This document shows, piece after piece, positions 13,001-24,289 of a stretch of 64,000 nucleotides of DNA. A model generated the notes under the pieces. That model worked only from the letters and a program-made list of their open reading frames with translations. It searched no databases and was not told the origin of the DNA. The stretch is from Lichenostomus cassidix (taxonomy: Eukaryota > Chordata > Aves > Passeriformes > Meliphagidae). The first letter of the stretch is position 1. Each line of letters opens with the position of its first letter. Where the stretch lies: positions 150,292,656-150,356,655 of the forward strand of contig CM039182.1 in the NCBI GenBank assembly GCA_008360975.2, given 5' to 3'. Both the position numbers and the translations under genes were made by a program.

Positions 13001-14883
13001 CAGTTACAATTCACAACCACAGTGACAACAGCAGGAGTCAACAGTGTCACATTCTAGCCATGGATTCAGACGTCACCCAAGGGGACACGGGCAGAAATGT
13101 CATGTGCAAGATATGCAAAGTGGCCTTTCCACCCTGGCAAGGCCTCAGCTGGAACCTCAGTGCCCAAATCCGTGCACAGCACTTCCCAAAACTATGCAGA
13201 GCATTTGGAGAGGGAGGAGAAAGGGTCAGAGACCTTGGAAATGTGACCTTGGCAAAAAGGTTCGAAGGTCTGAGTTTGTTTATTGAGGATGAGAATGAGA
13301 AAAGTCACAGGAATCTTCTTCATGCAAGAAAAAAAGAAACAGCTAAGAAAGTAGGAAAATATTTTGTGTCCTGTGGTGGGAATGATGCAAAAAGAGATGC
13401 TAAGAGATATTATAACAAAATTCCTAAAGGGATGAGAGTGTCTGAGCAATTCCAGGCTGTGGAATCTTCCTTGTTGGAAACTTTCAGGGACACCTTAAAC
13501 AAACATCTGCCTGGTTTTGTCCAACATTGCAGCAAGGACTTGATGATCTTAGAGGTCCTTTCCTTAATAATTCCTTAATAATTCCTTAATAACTCCTGAA
13601 TAACCTTAATAATTCTGTGATTCTGTGTAAAGGATCAAGACCTTTTAGGATTTCTGCTGGACACAAAAGATCCATAACAGTGAGTTCATGGATGGAAAAG
13701 CCAAAAGACCCTCTTTGGTTGGCTGAGAGGTCAAGAGTTTTGACCAAAATTTGGTCATCAGGGTCTTGGGTGGGACCCAGGATACATGAGAGGGATCCAA
13801 TGACAGTTTCCACATTTTCCTTTGTTTTAAGCCCTAAAGTTCCAAACTCTTATTCTTGATGTAGACTGGGCTACAGAAAGGTGCTATAAAAATCCTTAAA
13901 TCCATTGGGGATCTGATGCCAATATAAAATGTCACCAGCAAGGAATCCCACCATGAGCCTGTGCCAACAATCTTGGATCTCTGTGACCTTTCCACTTCAT
14001 CTTGGGTCACCAGGAGGACGTTGCCTTTGAAAATTCCTTTCTTCTCTCCATCTTGTGTTGTTTCATTCAGGAATTGTGGGCAGAAAATAATTTTTTTTTT
14101 TAGAATTGAATAGTCCTTTTCCCACCCCAACACTGACTGAAGCTCCTGCTCTTCCAGACACGCTGGAGAACGATTCCAAAGGATGTAGGAGTGGGGGGTT
14201 GATACATCAATGTTAATTGATTAATTAGATGCCTCTTTCTCAACCAGATTCATATCGTGGTTTCTGGGAAACCAGCAGGTGTGCAGGAGATTTTGGCACT
14301 CTGATCATCGTTCCCATGTGCCAGGAGCCATGGAGCAACACGTGTGTCTCACTCCCAGAAGGAGGACAACGCTCAGACTTCCCTTTGGGAGTGAGATGCC
14401 TTTAACATGAAAAGTTCTCTGACCTCTGCCGCTGATTTAATCTACAGAAATTCCCACTGTCGCATTTCCTAGGAAGACATGTGGCAAACCACTAGTAGGG
14501 AGGAAGCAGCAGGACAGAGGAGTCTCTAAAATACTCAAAAACTGAAATTATTGAGAAGAAAACCATTTTGTTAGGCTTTCTGTCACTTCCAATTTGCCTC
14601 CTTTTGGAAGATCCACGGTGTGGATTTAACCTGGAATACAGCACTGTACAATTAGAGCTCTATCACTGGAAAAATTAATTTATCACATTGTTATTTCTGC
14701 ATCAAATCAAGGTGCAAAAGGACATTGGTGACACCATGACAACACTGCAAAGTCGGTGACAACCCCCTAAACTTTTGCCCCAACTTGTCACCTAATCCTC
14801 ATTTCAAGTAGGAGCAGCACGAGAGGCTCACCTTGTTCCACGCACAGGACAGCAGCCAGCAAGGTGACAAGAGGAGTCCTCAT
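10081..14883 (-). CDS. LY6-A: Ly6/uPAR-domain protein, predicted GPI-anchored (3 coding exons)
   Basis: Coding exons on the minus strand are 14883-14832, 11260-11141 and 10292-10081 (52, 120 and 212 nt), giving 127 aa. Donors are G|GTGAGC and AA|GTAGGT; both acceptors end in CTAG; both introns are phase 1. Residues 1-17 are a hydrophobic signal peptide (MRTPLVTLLAAVLCVEQ). The LU domain has ten cysteines at 23, 26, 35, 41, 48, 70, 74, 90, 91 and 96, with the CYTC start and the closing LCN motif of the family. A sequon (NVS) lies at 87-89. Residues 109-127 are a hydrophobic tail after a small-residue stretch (NGVSSR), as expected for GPI attachment. Members of this family act at the cell surface or as soluble three-finger ligands; the partner here is unknown. 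It is the most divergent of the four paralogues, with a Lys/Pro-rich start and a Gln-rich loop in exon 3 and no RITKKC motif. The ATG choice is supported by the signal peptide and the TATA box 55 bp upstream. Which named avian Ly6 gene this is cannot be settled from sequence alone. Confidence 0.9.
10438..10572 (-). mobile_element. CR1 LINE 3' fragment in LY6-A intron 2
   Basis: Reverse-strand CR1: ATGGTTTGGGTTGGAAGGG, GGACACCTCCCACCAGACC and CACTTCCAGGGATGGGG blocks. It lies in sense with LY6-A. Confidence 0.85.
10574..10700 (-). mobile_element. Second CR1 3' fragment in LY6-A intron 2
   Basis: A new CR1 3' end starts (TCACAGAATCCTAGAACTGC, GGCCTTGAAGATCACCAAG, GTCCAACCATGACTTCAC). It abuts the preceding copy head to tail and represents another subfamily. 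Confidence 0.8.
12640..12882 (+). mobile_element. CR1 LINE 3' fragment in LY6-A intron 1
   Basis: Blocks TTTTTCCCTGTGAGGGTGGG, GGGCTTGGAGCAGCCTGGG, GATGATCTTTAAGATCC and CCATGATTCTG, in CR1 order. Confidence 0.88.
13060..13534 (+). other. Unrecognised long open frame with a degenerate zinc-finger-like start
   Basis: An uninterrupted 172-codon frame runs 13060-13578 inside intron 1 of LY6-A on the opposite strand. Its ATG has a strong Kozak context (GCCATGG). Near residues 16-41 it has CKIC followed by a 21-residue gap and a His, with NL..Q....H spacing that recalls a BED or C2H2 finger lacking its first His. The rest is Lys/Glu-rich and unfamiliar. The last 15 or so codons lie in a CR1 3' end, so the frame does not end in a natural coding context. 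It could be a captured exon, a pseudogene fragment of a transposase or zinc-finger gene, or chance. Confidence 0.25.
13535..13627 (+). mobile_element. CR1 3' end with expanded tail
   Basis: GACTTGATGATCTTAGAGG then GTCCTTTCC, followed by repeated TTAATAATTCC units and ATTCTGTG octamers: a CR1 terminus whose tail has expanded. Confidence 0.7.
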
Positions 14884-14931
14884 CTCCAGCAGATCCTCCC
14901 AGCAGGGCTGGGGAGCTGTGTGGAGGGCAGG

Positions 14932-14938
14932 TTTTATA
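14932..14938 (-). promoter_or_regulatory. TATA box of LY6-A
   Basis: The minus strand reads GGTATAAAACCTGCCCTCC, with TATAAAA 55 bp before the ATG. LY6-B has the same string at a similar position and LY6-C a near-identical one, which supports it as the core promoter. Transcription would be expected to begin roughly 25-30 bp further on, leaving a 5' UTR of about 20-25 nt in exon 1. Confidence 0.75.
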
Positions 14939-14944
14939 CCCCAG

Positions 14945-16360
14945 CCCAACGGCAGCAGTTTTACAGGTTCCCTCTGACTCGCGGGTGGACATGAAATCAA
15001 CCCGAGGGTGTGGAATGCTCATGTGGGAGTTCTCCACGCTGGAGCCCTTGGGACAAGGTGGCACCTTGGGGAAAAACCCTCTCAGCCAAACATTTCTTGC
15101 TCTTCCGGTCGTGTGAGTGATGGGAAGTCGGGATCTGCTCTCTCCTCCTCGGAATTTTTCCCTTTCCTTCCTTCCAGAGCCACTGCTCTGATGAAAGCAG
15201 AGCCTGGAGGCACAGGGAGATAGTCCTAGGAATGGATTTTTCTAATCCCTTCGGATAGACAGCACGTGATGTTCCAGGGATTGTACCGTTCACTGGCTTT
15301 AATTATTCAGCAGCACCAGGCTCAGCCTCTGAGCTGGCCTAAGCTGGTTTACCTCGAAGAAAATCAGTGTGTTTTACACTAAATTAAATCAGCTAATGGT
15401 TGGTTAAACAGGAGGTTTCCCTCAAATTTTCATGTCAGTCTTCATTTCTTTATCAATTTTCCTCCGGTTAATCCCTCTGCTTGCTCTTCTCCTGCTTGTA
15501 ATCCTCGAATACCTTGTAGAATTTTGATTTAATGAAGTTTTGCTGCTTTCCAGGGATTCTTCAGAGGAGCTGCTTTTCTCCACGCCCAACAGTTTCTCAA
15601 AAATCAGGCCACAAATTGGCACCCTGGAATTGCAGCTCTGCTCTGGAAAGAGCCATTCCTCAAAGTGTCATTTTTTCAATCTCTCCTCTAAAATCGGTCC
15701 TTTTGCTTTTATTTCTCGGTGTTGCTCCTCTCCTCTGAATTCCTTAGAATCTGTTTCTGACAGTCTGGGATAGAGACCTTCATTCAAGATGCATCTTGTA
15801 AGAGCTTGTGCTGCCAAGCCTGCAGAGCTTCTTCTGAAACAAAATTAATCCTGGACAGCAGAAAGAAAATATTGTCAAACCCCACTTTTTCTGGCAATTA
15901 CAGAATAATTTAACAGGCAATCCCCTGCATGTAGCCACCAGCAGGGTATTTTTGTCTGTTTCTAGTGTGAAATTAGAATTTCCTGGATGATTTCCTGATC
16001 CATGTGATTGTCTGACACTTTTTTCAGGCCCTCCTGGAATGATGTCATCAGGTGGTGAATTCCAGAGTTGTTCAAGCCCTGTGTCCAAATTCCCTGGTTT
16101 GGGAGGTTGGTGACGCCAGCAGGGATGTGGTGATGATCAAATCAAGCCTTGTGCATCACACAGAACAGCTTGGCCTTCTGCCCGAGTGCTTTATAAACAG
16201 GTTTTTCTTCCTAATTAGTGGGTGTGGCTTCTTGCTGGCATTTTGCAATGGGGGTGAAAGGAGAGAACCATTTTTACCCCTAATTTTTGGTCTTATTCAT
16301 CCCATAGACTTGTTGCGTTTATTCCTTTCCCCTTCCACATCCCTGTTCCTTTTGACTTCC
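14945..16360. other. Region upstream of LY6-A, no gene recognised
   Basis: Non-repetitive, AT-leaning sequence with only short open frames on either strand. No Ly6 exon or known repeat was recognised. Confidence 0.5.
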
Positions 16361-16361
16361 A

Positions 16362-16525
16362 TAAAATCATAGATTGGGTTGGTTGGAAAGGACCTTAAAA
16401 ATCATCTTGTCCCAACCCCCTGCCAGGGGCAGGGACACCTTCCAGCAGACCAGGCTGCTCCATGACCTGTCCAACCTGTCCTTGGTGACTTTGCCAACAT
16501 CCATTTTATTCCTACAGGAACCTTC
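16362..16525 (-). mobile_element. CR1 LINE 3' fragment
   Basis: Reverse-strand CR1: GGAAAGGACCTTAAAAATC, CCCCTGCCAGGGGCAGGGAC and TCCAACCTGTCCTTGG blocks. Confidence 0.85.
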
Positions 16526-16547
16526 TGGGAATAGGATCAGCACAAGT

Positions 16548-16604
16548 CAACTTGGACTTGGACTTGGACTTATTTTGACTTTGATTTTGACTTTGACTTT
16601 GAAG
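16548..16604. repeat. Imperfect hexamer repeat (TTGGAC / TTTGAC)
   Basis: A short array of CTTGGA units grading into TTTTGAC/TTTGAC units over about 55 bp, directly 3' of the CR1. Confidence 0.75.
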
Positions 16605-16611
16605 GAGCAGT

Positions 16612-17463
16612 GAGGCTAAAACATTCACAGCACATCCAAAAAAATACACACAAAGGAGAGAAATTTGGGTTGGAAATGGGATTTTCTGTGTCAAACACTC
16701 AACTGGGAGTTGTCTCCAGGACATCAATGTCTTCCTTAGTGACTTGGTGGATTGATGCTGGAGCATTCCCTCTTCCTGGTGTGTGGAGAGCTGGAAAAGT
16801 CTCCAGTAAATTTGATTTTTTATCCAATAGGACAGATTACAAAACTCAAAAGCGCTCAGAGGAATCACTCAAGGATCCAGCATGGAGAGGGTGTCTCCTG
16901 CAGCCCAGGAGGAGGGACACCAAATCAGGAATAAGACTGAGGAAGACTAGAAAAAAAAAAATCCCCAAGGAAGCTGAGTCACCTCTCTGAAGTAATCTTA
17001 CCATTATCCATTAGGGAAAATTAAATTTGATCTCAAATTGGAGCCAGGAGTTGGCAGTGGACTCAAATTGGAGCCATGATTTGGCTCTGTGACAAGAGAG
17101 CAGCAGTTCATTCCGGGAAAAGGGTTGCTTTTTTTTTTTTTTTCCGTGGCTTCCAGGAGATTTTTAGACCCAGTGAAGAGCTTGCTTGGATCTTTTGCAT
17201 CCATCTTGCCTCTTGCTTTGGCATTGAGGCACTGTGCTGGATCTGGGCAAATAAACAGGGAAAAGGGGGAGAAATTTCATGTTGTGCATGAAAAGGCAGG
17301 GGAATTATTCAAGGAGAGCAGCAAGCAGCACAGGTCCTTCAACCCCAATTGTGGGAAAGCTCTGAGAGAGGGAAAAGAAGGGTCAAAGTTAAAGCACCTC
17401 CTGCAAATGCCTCATTCAGGCAGGGAAAGGCCTCTTTGGCTGAGCCAGGTCCTTCTGCAGTGA
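16612..17463 (+). pseudogene. Possible decayed C2H2 zinc-finger relic
   Basis: Two separated stretches look like broken C2H2 finger sequence. At 16620-16670 the frame gives THKGEKF, near the HTGEKP linker. At 17268-17440 another gives EKGEKFHVVHEKA, then NPNCGKALREG, then LKHLLQMPHSGRERP, resembling CGKAF and HTGERP motifs. The frames are interrupted and most ligand residues are missing, so this can only be a relic. It lies in the A-B intergenic region. Confidence 0.3.
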
Positions 17464-19600
17464 CTCAGAGCTCTGAAAAATAAGTTTTATATAATCCACA
17501 GGGAGACAGAGGCAGTTACCTCCCAGGAGCAATCCCAGCTGTTGGAATGAGACTCCCGTCTCCTTCCCAAAAGCCCTGCAGGCATCACAGATGTCTCTCC
17601 CATGTGAGGAGCATGCAGCCATGGGAGGCACCAGAAACCCAGGGTGATGGAAGGATTTGGAATCAGGGAGCAGCACCCGCGTGGGAGGTGTCACAGCAGG
17701 ATTTCTCAGGAAGCCTGGCAGAGCCTCCTCTTACACAACAGTCCAAGGGAGGGTTCAGTGCAGGAGCTCTCGTGTTTTTAGGACCTCCTGTGCCTCAGGG
17801 AAGTTGCTGCTCCCACCTCCAGATAAGGACCTTGGGATGTGGGTCAGCTTTGGAGCACATGGATGCATTTTTCAGGGAAAAACCTATGGGCTCAGGGGGA
17901 AATCCAGCAAGAAGGAACCAGCCAGGATGGAGCTGCTCCCTTAGGGATAGGAATTCTGGATTCACAGTGTTGTTTATAAATTCTCCACGCAACAGCCATA
18001 ACCAGGGCATGAAACCCTCCAGGGCTGTCCCACATGCTTCCATCCCTTTTGCCATGCCAGGATCATCCCCATCCCAAAACAGAGGCACCTGCCAGGTTCA
18101 GGCAGCTCAAGACATGACCTTATTTTAAACCTGGCTGCCAAGGGCAGGTCTGGACTCCCAAGCTCAGCAGAACAAGACCTGAGGCCATACCAGCCCCATC
18201 TTGGCCTTTCCCTCTGCCAGCCATTGTCCCTGAGGAATCCCAAACCTGTGGATGGCACAGGATGAAGGTTGTTCCAAATAGTTCAGGTGTTACCATGTTA
18301 TGATCTGGGCGTGGGGCAGAATATGGACAGCCAAGGCCACAGAATTGGCTTTTTTGGGGTTTTTGGATCTGTGATGCTTGATTATCCCTAAATTTGGCAG
18401 GAAGGGATGCAGGGGGAGGAGAATAAATTGGGCAGATGGATGGAGCTCAGCTGGGATAGGCAGTGAAATCCATGGGGAAAATTGAGACTCACAGCCAAAC
18501 ATGGCCAACATATCCTTGGCCAACCTTACATTTACACCGAGGAGGAAACAATGAGCTAAGACAAGGAAATAGAGGCTGAGTGGAAAAACACAGAGTGAGA
18601 CTGGGTGAAGAAGTCAATGAGGAAGTCTGGGAGAGAAAACACCAGGGAATGCAGAGCTGGGGTTGGATGTGGATGGGAGGAAGGTGGGCAGGAAGGGGTA
18701 AGAGCAAATCAGGATAAGCTGGAGCCATAAGTCCACATTTCCTCTCTAAAGCTGTTGTAAGAAATAAAGAAGTGACTGTTCCTGAGCATTGTTGTTCCTC
18801 TGCTCCTGGAAAATTCCTGTTGGAGTGAGCAGAACATGGAGCTGGGCAAGGAGTCTACAGAGGGAAAACCAGCTGGATAAACTGCACCCAGCTCATTGCC
18901 CTGGGAGATCTTCCTTGGGATGATCCTTATGATCCTTCTGGAAAACTCCTTCCACCTCCCTGGCAGGGTCAGAGTGAGCAAATCTAAGATTATCCACAAG
19001 CAAGGTCAGAGCAGGATAATGGCTCCCTTCAATTTCAACTCGATGAGCAAACATAAAAAATTTATTTTCAGGGTTAATATTTTTTCATAGACGAGTCTGA
19101 AAAATTCCAGGTTTCTTTCCAGAAACCATCTGTCTTTTCCTACAATTTTCCTTTCAGCACCACGCAAGAGACTTTTCTCCCTTTTCCAAAGGATCCTAAT
19201 GCTTCTAAAAGAACTTCCACTGGAAGATCTTAAACCAGTTTAAAGAAAATGCTCAAGATCCCTCCCCATCAGGCCCTGCCTTGTCCCCTCTGCTTCCTGG
19301 AGAGCTCAAGAGCCACTTCCTTCCAGGCAGCTGCCCCAGAAGAGTAATTGAAAGGAAGTTAAATGGAATTCAGTTTATCCTGAAATGGAGTCACAAAAAC
19401 GCCATTTCTGCCAATGCAGAAAAAATAAAATCTGGGGAGAGGCTTCCTGAAGTGAATGCAAAGTAATTTTAATATATTTCAGCATTATTCCCATTCAACT
19501 CGCCGGCAAACGCCTCCGCTTTTATCCCAGAACGTGGATACATCCAGCAGCTACGCCCAACGTGCCACACCATGCAGCCACACAATAGAATAAAATAACA
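17464..19600. other. Intergenic sequence between LY6-A and LY6-B, no gene recognised
   Basis: Open frames up to 193 codons occur (17547-18128) but contain no recognisable domain and are crossed by equally long frames on the other strand, so they look fortuitous. Confidence 0.5.
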
Positions 19601-19601
19601 C

Positions 19602-19607
19602 TTTATT
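19602..19607 (-). terminator. Poly(A) signal of LY6-B
   Basis: AATAAA on the minus strand lies 380 nt past the stop codon and is followed by GT-containing sequence. This gives a 3' UTR near 400 nt. Confidence 0.6.
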
Positions 19608-19986
19608 GTGCCCAGTTGCTGTTTAACAACTGGAATATTAAAGGCTTTCTCGGAGCAAAATGATACAGGGCGGGAAATGGGGGAAAAAAACGGCACGAGA
19701 GAATGGCGGGGATAAAATGAAAGGCAAAAAAATGCACGGGGTTACAAGTGCCAAGAGGAGGAGAGATGGTGACCACACGGGGCCATTCTGCACGTGCAGG
19801 GCTCCATTCCATCCCTTTCTCTCCTCAAAACATCATTTTGAGTTGTCATCAGAGCGTGGAAAGAGCAAAAATACCTCTTGATGGGATGTGACCTTCCAGG
19901 CGGGAGGCACAGGGCAGCATTCCCACCGCGGCTTGAGCCGTGCCATGCAAAGCCAAGCAGCTCATTTTCCCCCCCAAAAAAACCCC

Positions 19987-22900
19987 TTAAAAACCCATCC
20001 TGAGGATGCAGGCGAGGCTGGCCAGGAGCCCCAGGGTGATGATGGTGGAACTGGTTTTCACACTGCTGGCCCCGCTGATGTTGCACAGGGAGGACTCGCA
20101 GCAGCTGGTGGCGACTCCGGCTATGCCGAAGTTCAGATCAACTGTTGGGCAAATTGCAGCACATTTCTTGGTGATTCGCTGGCTCCGGTCGTTGCCTGGA
20201 GAGAAAACAGCAGGAAAAGTCCAGTTTTTCATCCTGGATTTTTTTTTTTTACGGGTTTCAGTCATAGCCTGGCTGTGCAGTCCCGTGGGGAATTTGTTGT
20301 TCTGCACTTAGTGCTGTTGGTTTTCCCTTGGGTTTCGTCACATTCCAGCATAATTTGTGTGTGTGTGACCTATGGACATCATCTCCAGGCCTTACAACTC
20401 CTCTGCTGCTTTCAGGGCCAGCCGAGGGCAAGAATTTGGGACTTATTTATACAAGATGAGATTGCAAAACCTCAGCACTGTGCCTTGGGATTGCTCCTTC
20501 CACAGCACTCTCCATTTCCACCACCTCATGGGCATAAACTTGGAGTTGAGTTTGTGCAGGGATAATAAAAATAATCGTTTTTATTCCAGCATCTCCCTTT
20601 CCCAAGTGTGTTTAATCAGCAGTATTTGACTTTAACTGAGTTTAATCAGAAATATTTTTACGGTATGTTGCAACTACGCCGAGTTCCCACCTCCCCAAGA
20701 TTTGTTCTCTGCGTGCTAAAATCCTCATTAATTCCTCCACCGCACCTCCTGGTGGGAGGAGGATCAGCTGTCAAGCCAACCTGAGCCCCACCTTGTCCCC
20801 AGAGCTTTGGGAAAGCTCCACACTCACCTAATCCTGAGCTGGAGTAAGTTGTCAGGCAATACTTCTCATGATCGGCGCATTTGGTGGTACCGAGACAGTG
20901 GATGTTGGAAGTTGCATCTTTGCAGGAGAAGCAGGTCAGGGAGAAAGCTGCAAAAGAAGCACAAAAACATCCATCAGTCACCTCTGGGAGTATCCTTAGG
21001 AGCCCAAAACTGGGGATGGATGGAGGATCTGTCAAGCCCAGCGGCCACAGGCAGAAAATACATGAGTTAAATTGGCTCTGAGGACTCTCCAGGAGTCAAA
21101 TTAAGCCCAAATTGCTGCCACAGCTGTGGTTTGCTCATTTAGTGACCCTCAGGAATCTTCCTGCTGGATGCTGAGTTAACTCTCCATTACAACATCTGGC
21201 ATCTCCACGGTGGTTTTGGGAAGAGCAGCCCAGTCTCCCACCATTTGTAGTGTGAAGCTCTCGGGTTTTCTTTCCAACCTGGCTCCTCCAAACCTCAATT
21301 TCTGGCTGCTGGTTTTGGTATGGAGACACTGGACCAGGGAATCCCTGGAAGTGTCCAGGGCCAGGTTGGAAGAGGCTTGGAGCAACCTAGGATAGTGGAA
21401 TGTGTCCCTGCCCATGGCAGGGAGCTGGAATTCTATGATCTTTAAGTTCCTTTCCAACCCAAATCTCTCTATGATTTTGACTTTCAGAGCTCTCCTGGGC
21501 CAGGAGGAAAATCTTGGATCTGTAGAAGGCTGGGCTCAGCAAATCCCTGGGTGTTGCCTTGGCTGCAGCAGATTCCTTTTTTCCAGCCATCCACGGGTAA
21601 TAACTTCCTCCCTCCAAAAAACGTGCACATCTGGAACACTCAGCATCTGCAAAGTGCTGTGCTGGAATCTGTGAATGAGAACAGCTGGCACTTGAGGAGG
21701 CTGAAGCATCATTGAGAGCAAAGAGATCCTTGGGGAAAGATTCTTTGCAAGATAAGGGGAATTTCCTCCTCATCTGTTTATCTGGCTGCAGTGTCACCCT
21801 CCAGGGATTAAACTCATCCTCATCTCCAGAATATCCCTGGCTGCAGGCGGTTAATGCCCAGCTAATTCTTGCAGCAGCTTTGTGCTTTAGCTTTGCCTTC
21901 CTTGGTCTTCATCTTCCTCACCCCTCTGCCTTGCCCAGGTTACTTTGTGCTTTTGTCAGCAATGTCCCAACCTTGTCACTGTCCTTGTTTGACCTTGGAC
22001 AAGTCCTCCTGGCCCAAACAGGCTCTTTCAGTGTCCTACTAGCCCAGATCTGGCTCCAGCTCACTCCATGACCTCAGCATCTCTGTTTTCTGTAGGAAAA
22101 TGCCTTTTAGGTCTCAATTCCTCCTCTGCCTCTGTGGAAATTCTGCTTTCTTTTCCCACTCCAACCTTCTTTTCCATGGCTGTTCCTCTTGAGGTCCATA
22201 ATCCTCACATTCCCTAATTTTCCTCTGTTGTCCCTCACTGAATGGCACTGAGCAGAAGCCACCAGACAGCTCAGATCCCATCTCCCACCATCCCCACAGT
22301 CGTTCCAAAGGCCTCAGACTTGGCTCTCTTTGACTTCATATCCAGACTATTGCAATTTGCTTCATTACATGCTCATTCCCATCTCCAGAACTTCCTGACT
22401 CTTGCCTTTAGTGTTCTCCTGACCCTTCAGGCCCAAATTTATTTTTTCAAGTCTTTATTTTTTCTATGTTTTTAGATTTTACCCATCCAAAGCATTCGGT
22501 TTCATTCTGTTTTCTCATGGAAATTCAATACAGGGATATTCCAGCTCCACCCCACTGAGAACCACCCTTTGCTCACAGAAATCCTCAGTCCCCAAACTGG
22601 ATTTTCCACACACAGAGCTCACTTTAATCCCTAGTAAATGCAGCATCTTTAATCCAAGCCCATTCCCAGAAAAACTTCCTGCATCAGTGCAGGAAGCAGT
22701 GGAGCTGGTGACTTGCCCAAATCCTGTTTCATCCCAACCTCCCAAAGCTCCTAATTTCAAAGGCCAGTTGCCCTGGGAGCCTCCTTGGCAGGTGAAGAGG
22801 GAAACACCATCCAAAGCTGAATTTTCCAGCTTCCCTCTGGGCTCCAGAGGTTTCTGACTCACCATTTTCTCCATGGCTCTGGGATGGGTTCCTAAGCTGG

Positions 22901-24217
22901 CACACCCTGAAGTCAGCAAGGACAGTTTTGGTGAAGCTACTGAAAAACACTTTATTTGATTTTGTGAGGTAGCTGTTGAAATGAGGACTGTCAGGGGAAG
23001 GGAATTTTATTTCTTCCAGGTGCAAACCTGGAGTAAATCCAGGCTGCCTTTGGATGTCTCCACAGCCAGACAGACCTCTGCTCTGACTGAAGAGGAATTT
23101 GCTGTCTCATTCCATGATCTTTATAAAGAATGGGAGTAAAGCTGAAGGAAAAGATCCTTTTATTGTCCTTAACATCCTCAATTTGAGCAATTCCAAGTTT
23201 CAAGCCCGTGAAATCCCACAATAGGAATATTTCCATCCTCAAATTAAGAGGTCTGTTAGTCCAGGGCCAGACTAGCCAGGAATTTGCAGGTCAAATCCCA
23301 CAGGGAAAAATTCAGTTTACAAATAGGCAAAAGTGCCCCTGAGCTGAAGGAATCAACCATTCCCCTAAAATAAAGGGATAGACTTTCACTCCTAACCCAG
23401 AGCACAAGGTGTGGTCCTTGGCAGAGTCCAGCCTGGAAAACTGAAGTGCAGCTTCCCAGTGATCTCCCAAAAAAAAAAAAAAACCCAGAAAATTATCAGA
23501 TTGAGAATGGGACTTTGCATCTCCATCCCAAAGCTGGGATCAGCTGGGAATCATGGAATCATCAAGGCTGGAAAAGATGTCAAAATCACCAAATCCAGGT
23601 TCACCACTAAACCCTAAACACCACATCCACATATTTTTTTAACTCTTCCATGGATGTGATTCCACCACTTCCCCAGGCAGCCTGAATGCTTGACCAGCCT
23701 TTCAGGGATGAAATTTTTCCCGATAGGTTAAGGATTAGACTCTTGAGGTCTTTTCCAACCTTAGGGATTCTGGGATCAGCAAAGTTGCCCCTGGAAGCAA
23801 CAGGGCAGAGCTGAGAGCCAGGGCTGCACCTTCCTGTGGCTCAACCATCTCTGATAATTCAGGTGATGATGGTTTGGAGGTGCAACTGATAAAAAGTGAG
23901 TCGAAAAAACAAATAAATCAGGCTGTAGTGTCTAATCCAGAGTTTTACTGCACTGTCCCTGCCCTGGATATCCCTCCTGGATATCCCTATTCCTATGGAG
24001 CTTCCCCTCACTCCTCATCATCCCTCCAACTGAAATCACCCCGGAATAACTCCCAGACCTTCCTGACCCTCCAGCTTCACCATCCACGCCGCAAAACCCT
24101 GGAATATCAAAGCCATCCCCCAGCTGTGGGAGGATTTAGCGCAAAGCAATCCTCCTGGGACTCACCTCTCTCGGTGCACAGAGCCACGCCGAGCACGACC
24201 AGGAGGAAAAGCTTCAT
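19987..24217 (-). CDS. LY6-B: LY6E-like Ly6/uPAR-domain protein, predicted GPI-anchored (3 coding exons)
   Basis: Coding exons on the minus strand are 24217-24166, 20947-20828 and 20195-19987 (52, 120 and 209 nt), giving 126 aa. Donors are G|GTGAGT in both cases; acceptors are TTTTGCAG and TCTCTCCAG; both introns are phase 1. Residues 1-17 (MKLFLLVVLGVALCTER) are the signal peptide. LU cysteines are at 23, 26, 35, 41, 48, 69, 73, 89, 90 and 95. Exon 3 carries the RITKKC motif shared with C and D, and the domain closes with SSLCNISG. The C-terminus from about residue 108 is hydrophobic (with one further Cys at 120), consistent with a GPI signal that would be removed. The sequence most resembles the avian LY6E-like group, so a surface glycoprotein role is expected; the exact function is not known. 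The gene is followed by LY6-A about 5 kb downstream, in the same orientation. Confidence 0.92.
21325..21480 (+). mobile_element. CR1 LINE 3' fragment in LY6-B intron 1
   Basis: GAATCCCTGGAAGTGTCCAG, GGCTTGGAGCAACCTAGG and GATCTTTAAGTTCCTTTCC blocks. Confidence 0.87.
23546..23700 (-). mobile_element. CR1 LINE 3' fragment in LY6-B intron 1
   Basis: Reverse-strand CR1 of the 'CATGGAATCATCAAGGCTGG ... ACCAAATCCAGGTTCACCAC' type, from another subfamily than the plus copies. Confidence 0.75.
23700..23776 (+). mobile_element. CR1 3' end remnant
   Basis: ACTCTTGAGGTCTTTTCC then AACCTTAGGGATTCTGGG, facing the minus-strand copy just before it. Confidence 0.6.
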
Positions 24218-24268
24218 CCTTTAGAGGTCTGGCAGCCTCCAAAGCAACCAGGACTCGGCGAGGGCAGG

Positions 24269-24275
24269 TTTTATA
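24269..24275 (-). promoter_or_regulatory. TATA box of LY6-B
   Basis: The minus strand reads GGTATAAAACCTGCCCTCG, starting 58 bp before the ATG. It matches the LY6-A promoter over 18 bases. Confidence 0.78.
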
Positions 24276-24289
24276 CCTCTGCAGTGTTT

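Noticed and set aside
17547..18128. 193-codon plus-strand frame
   Set aside because: No motif, and the opposite strand has comparable frames; treated as chance.
19888..20565. 225-codon plus-strand frame
   Set aside because: It is antisense to LY6-B exon 3; the minus strand has the real cysteine-rich exon with splice sites.
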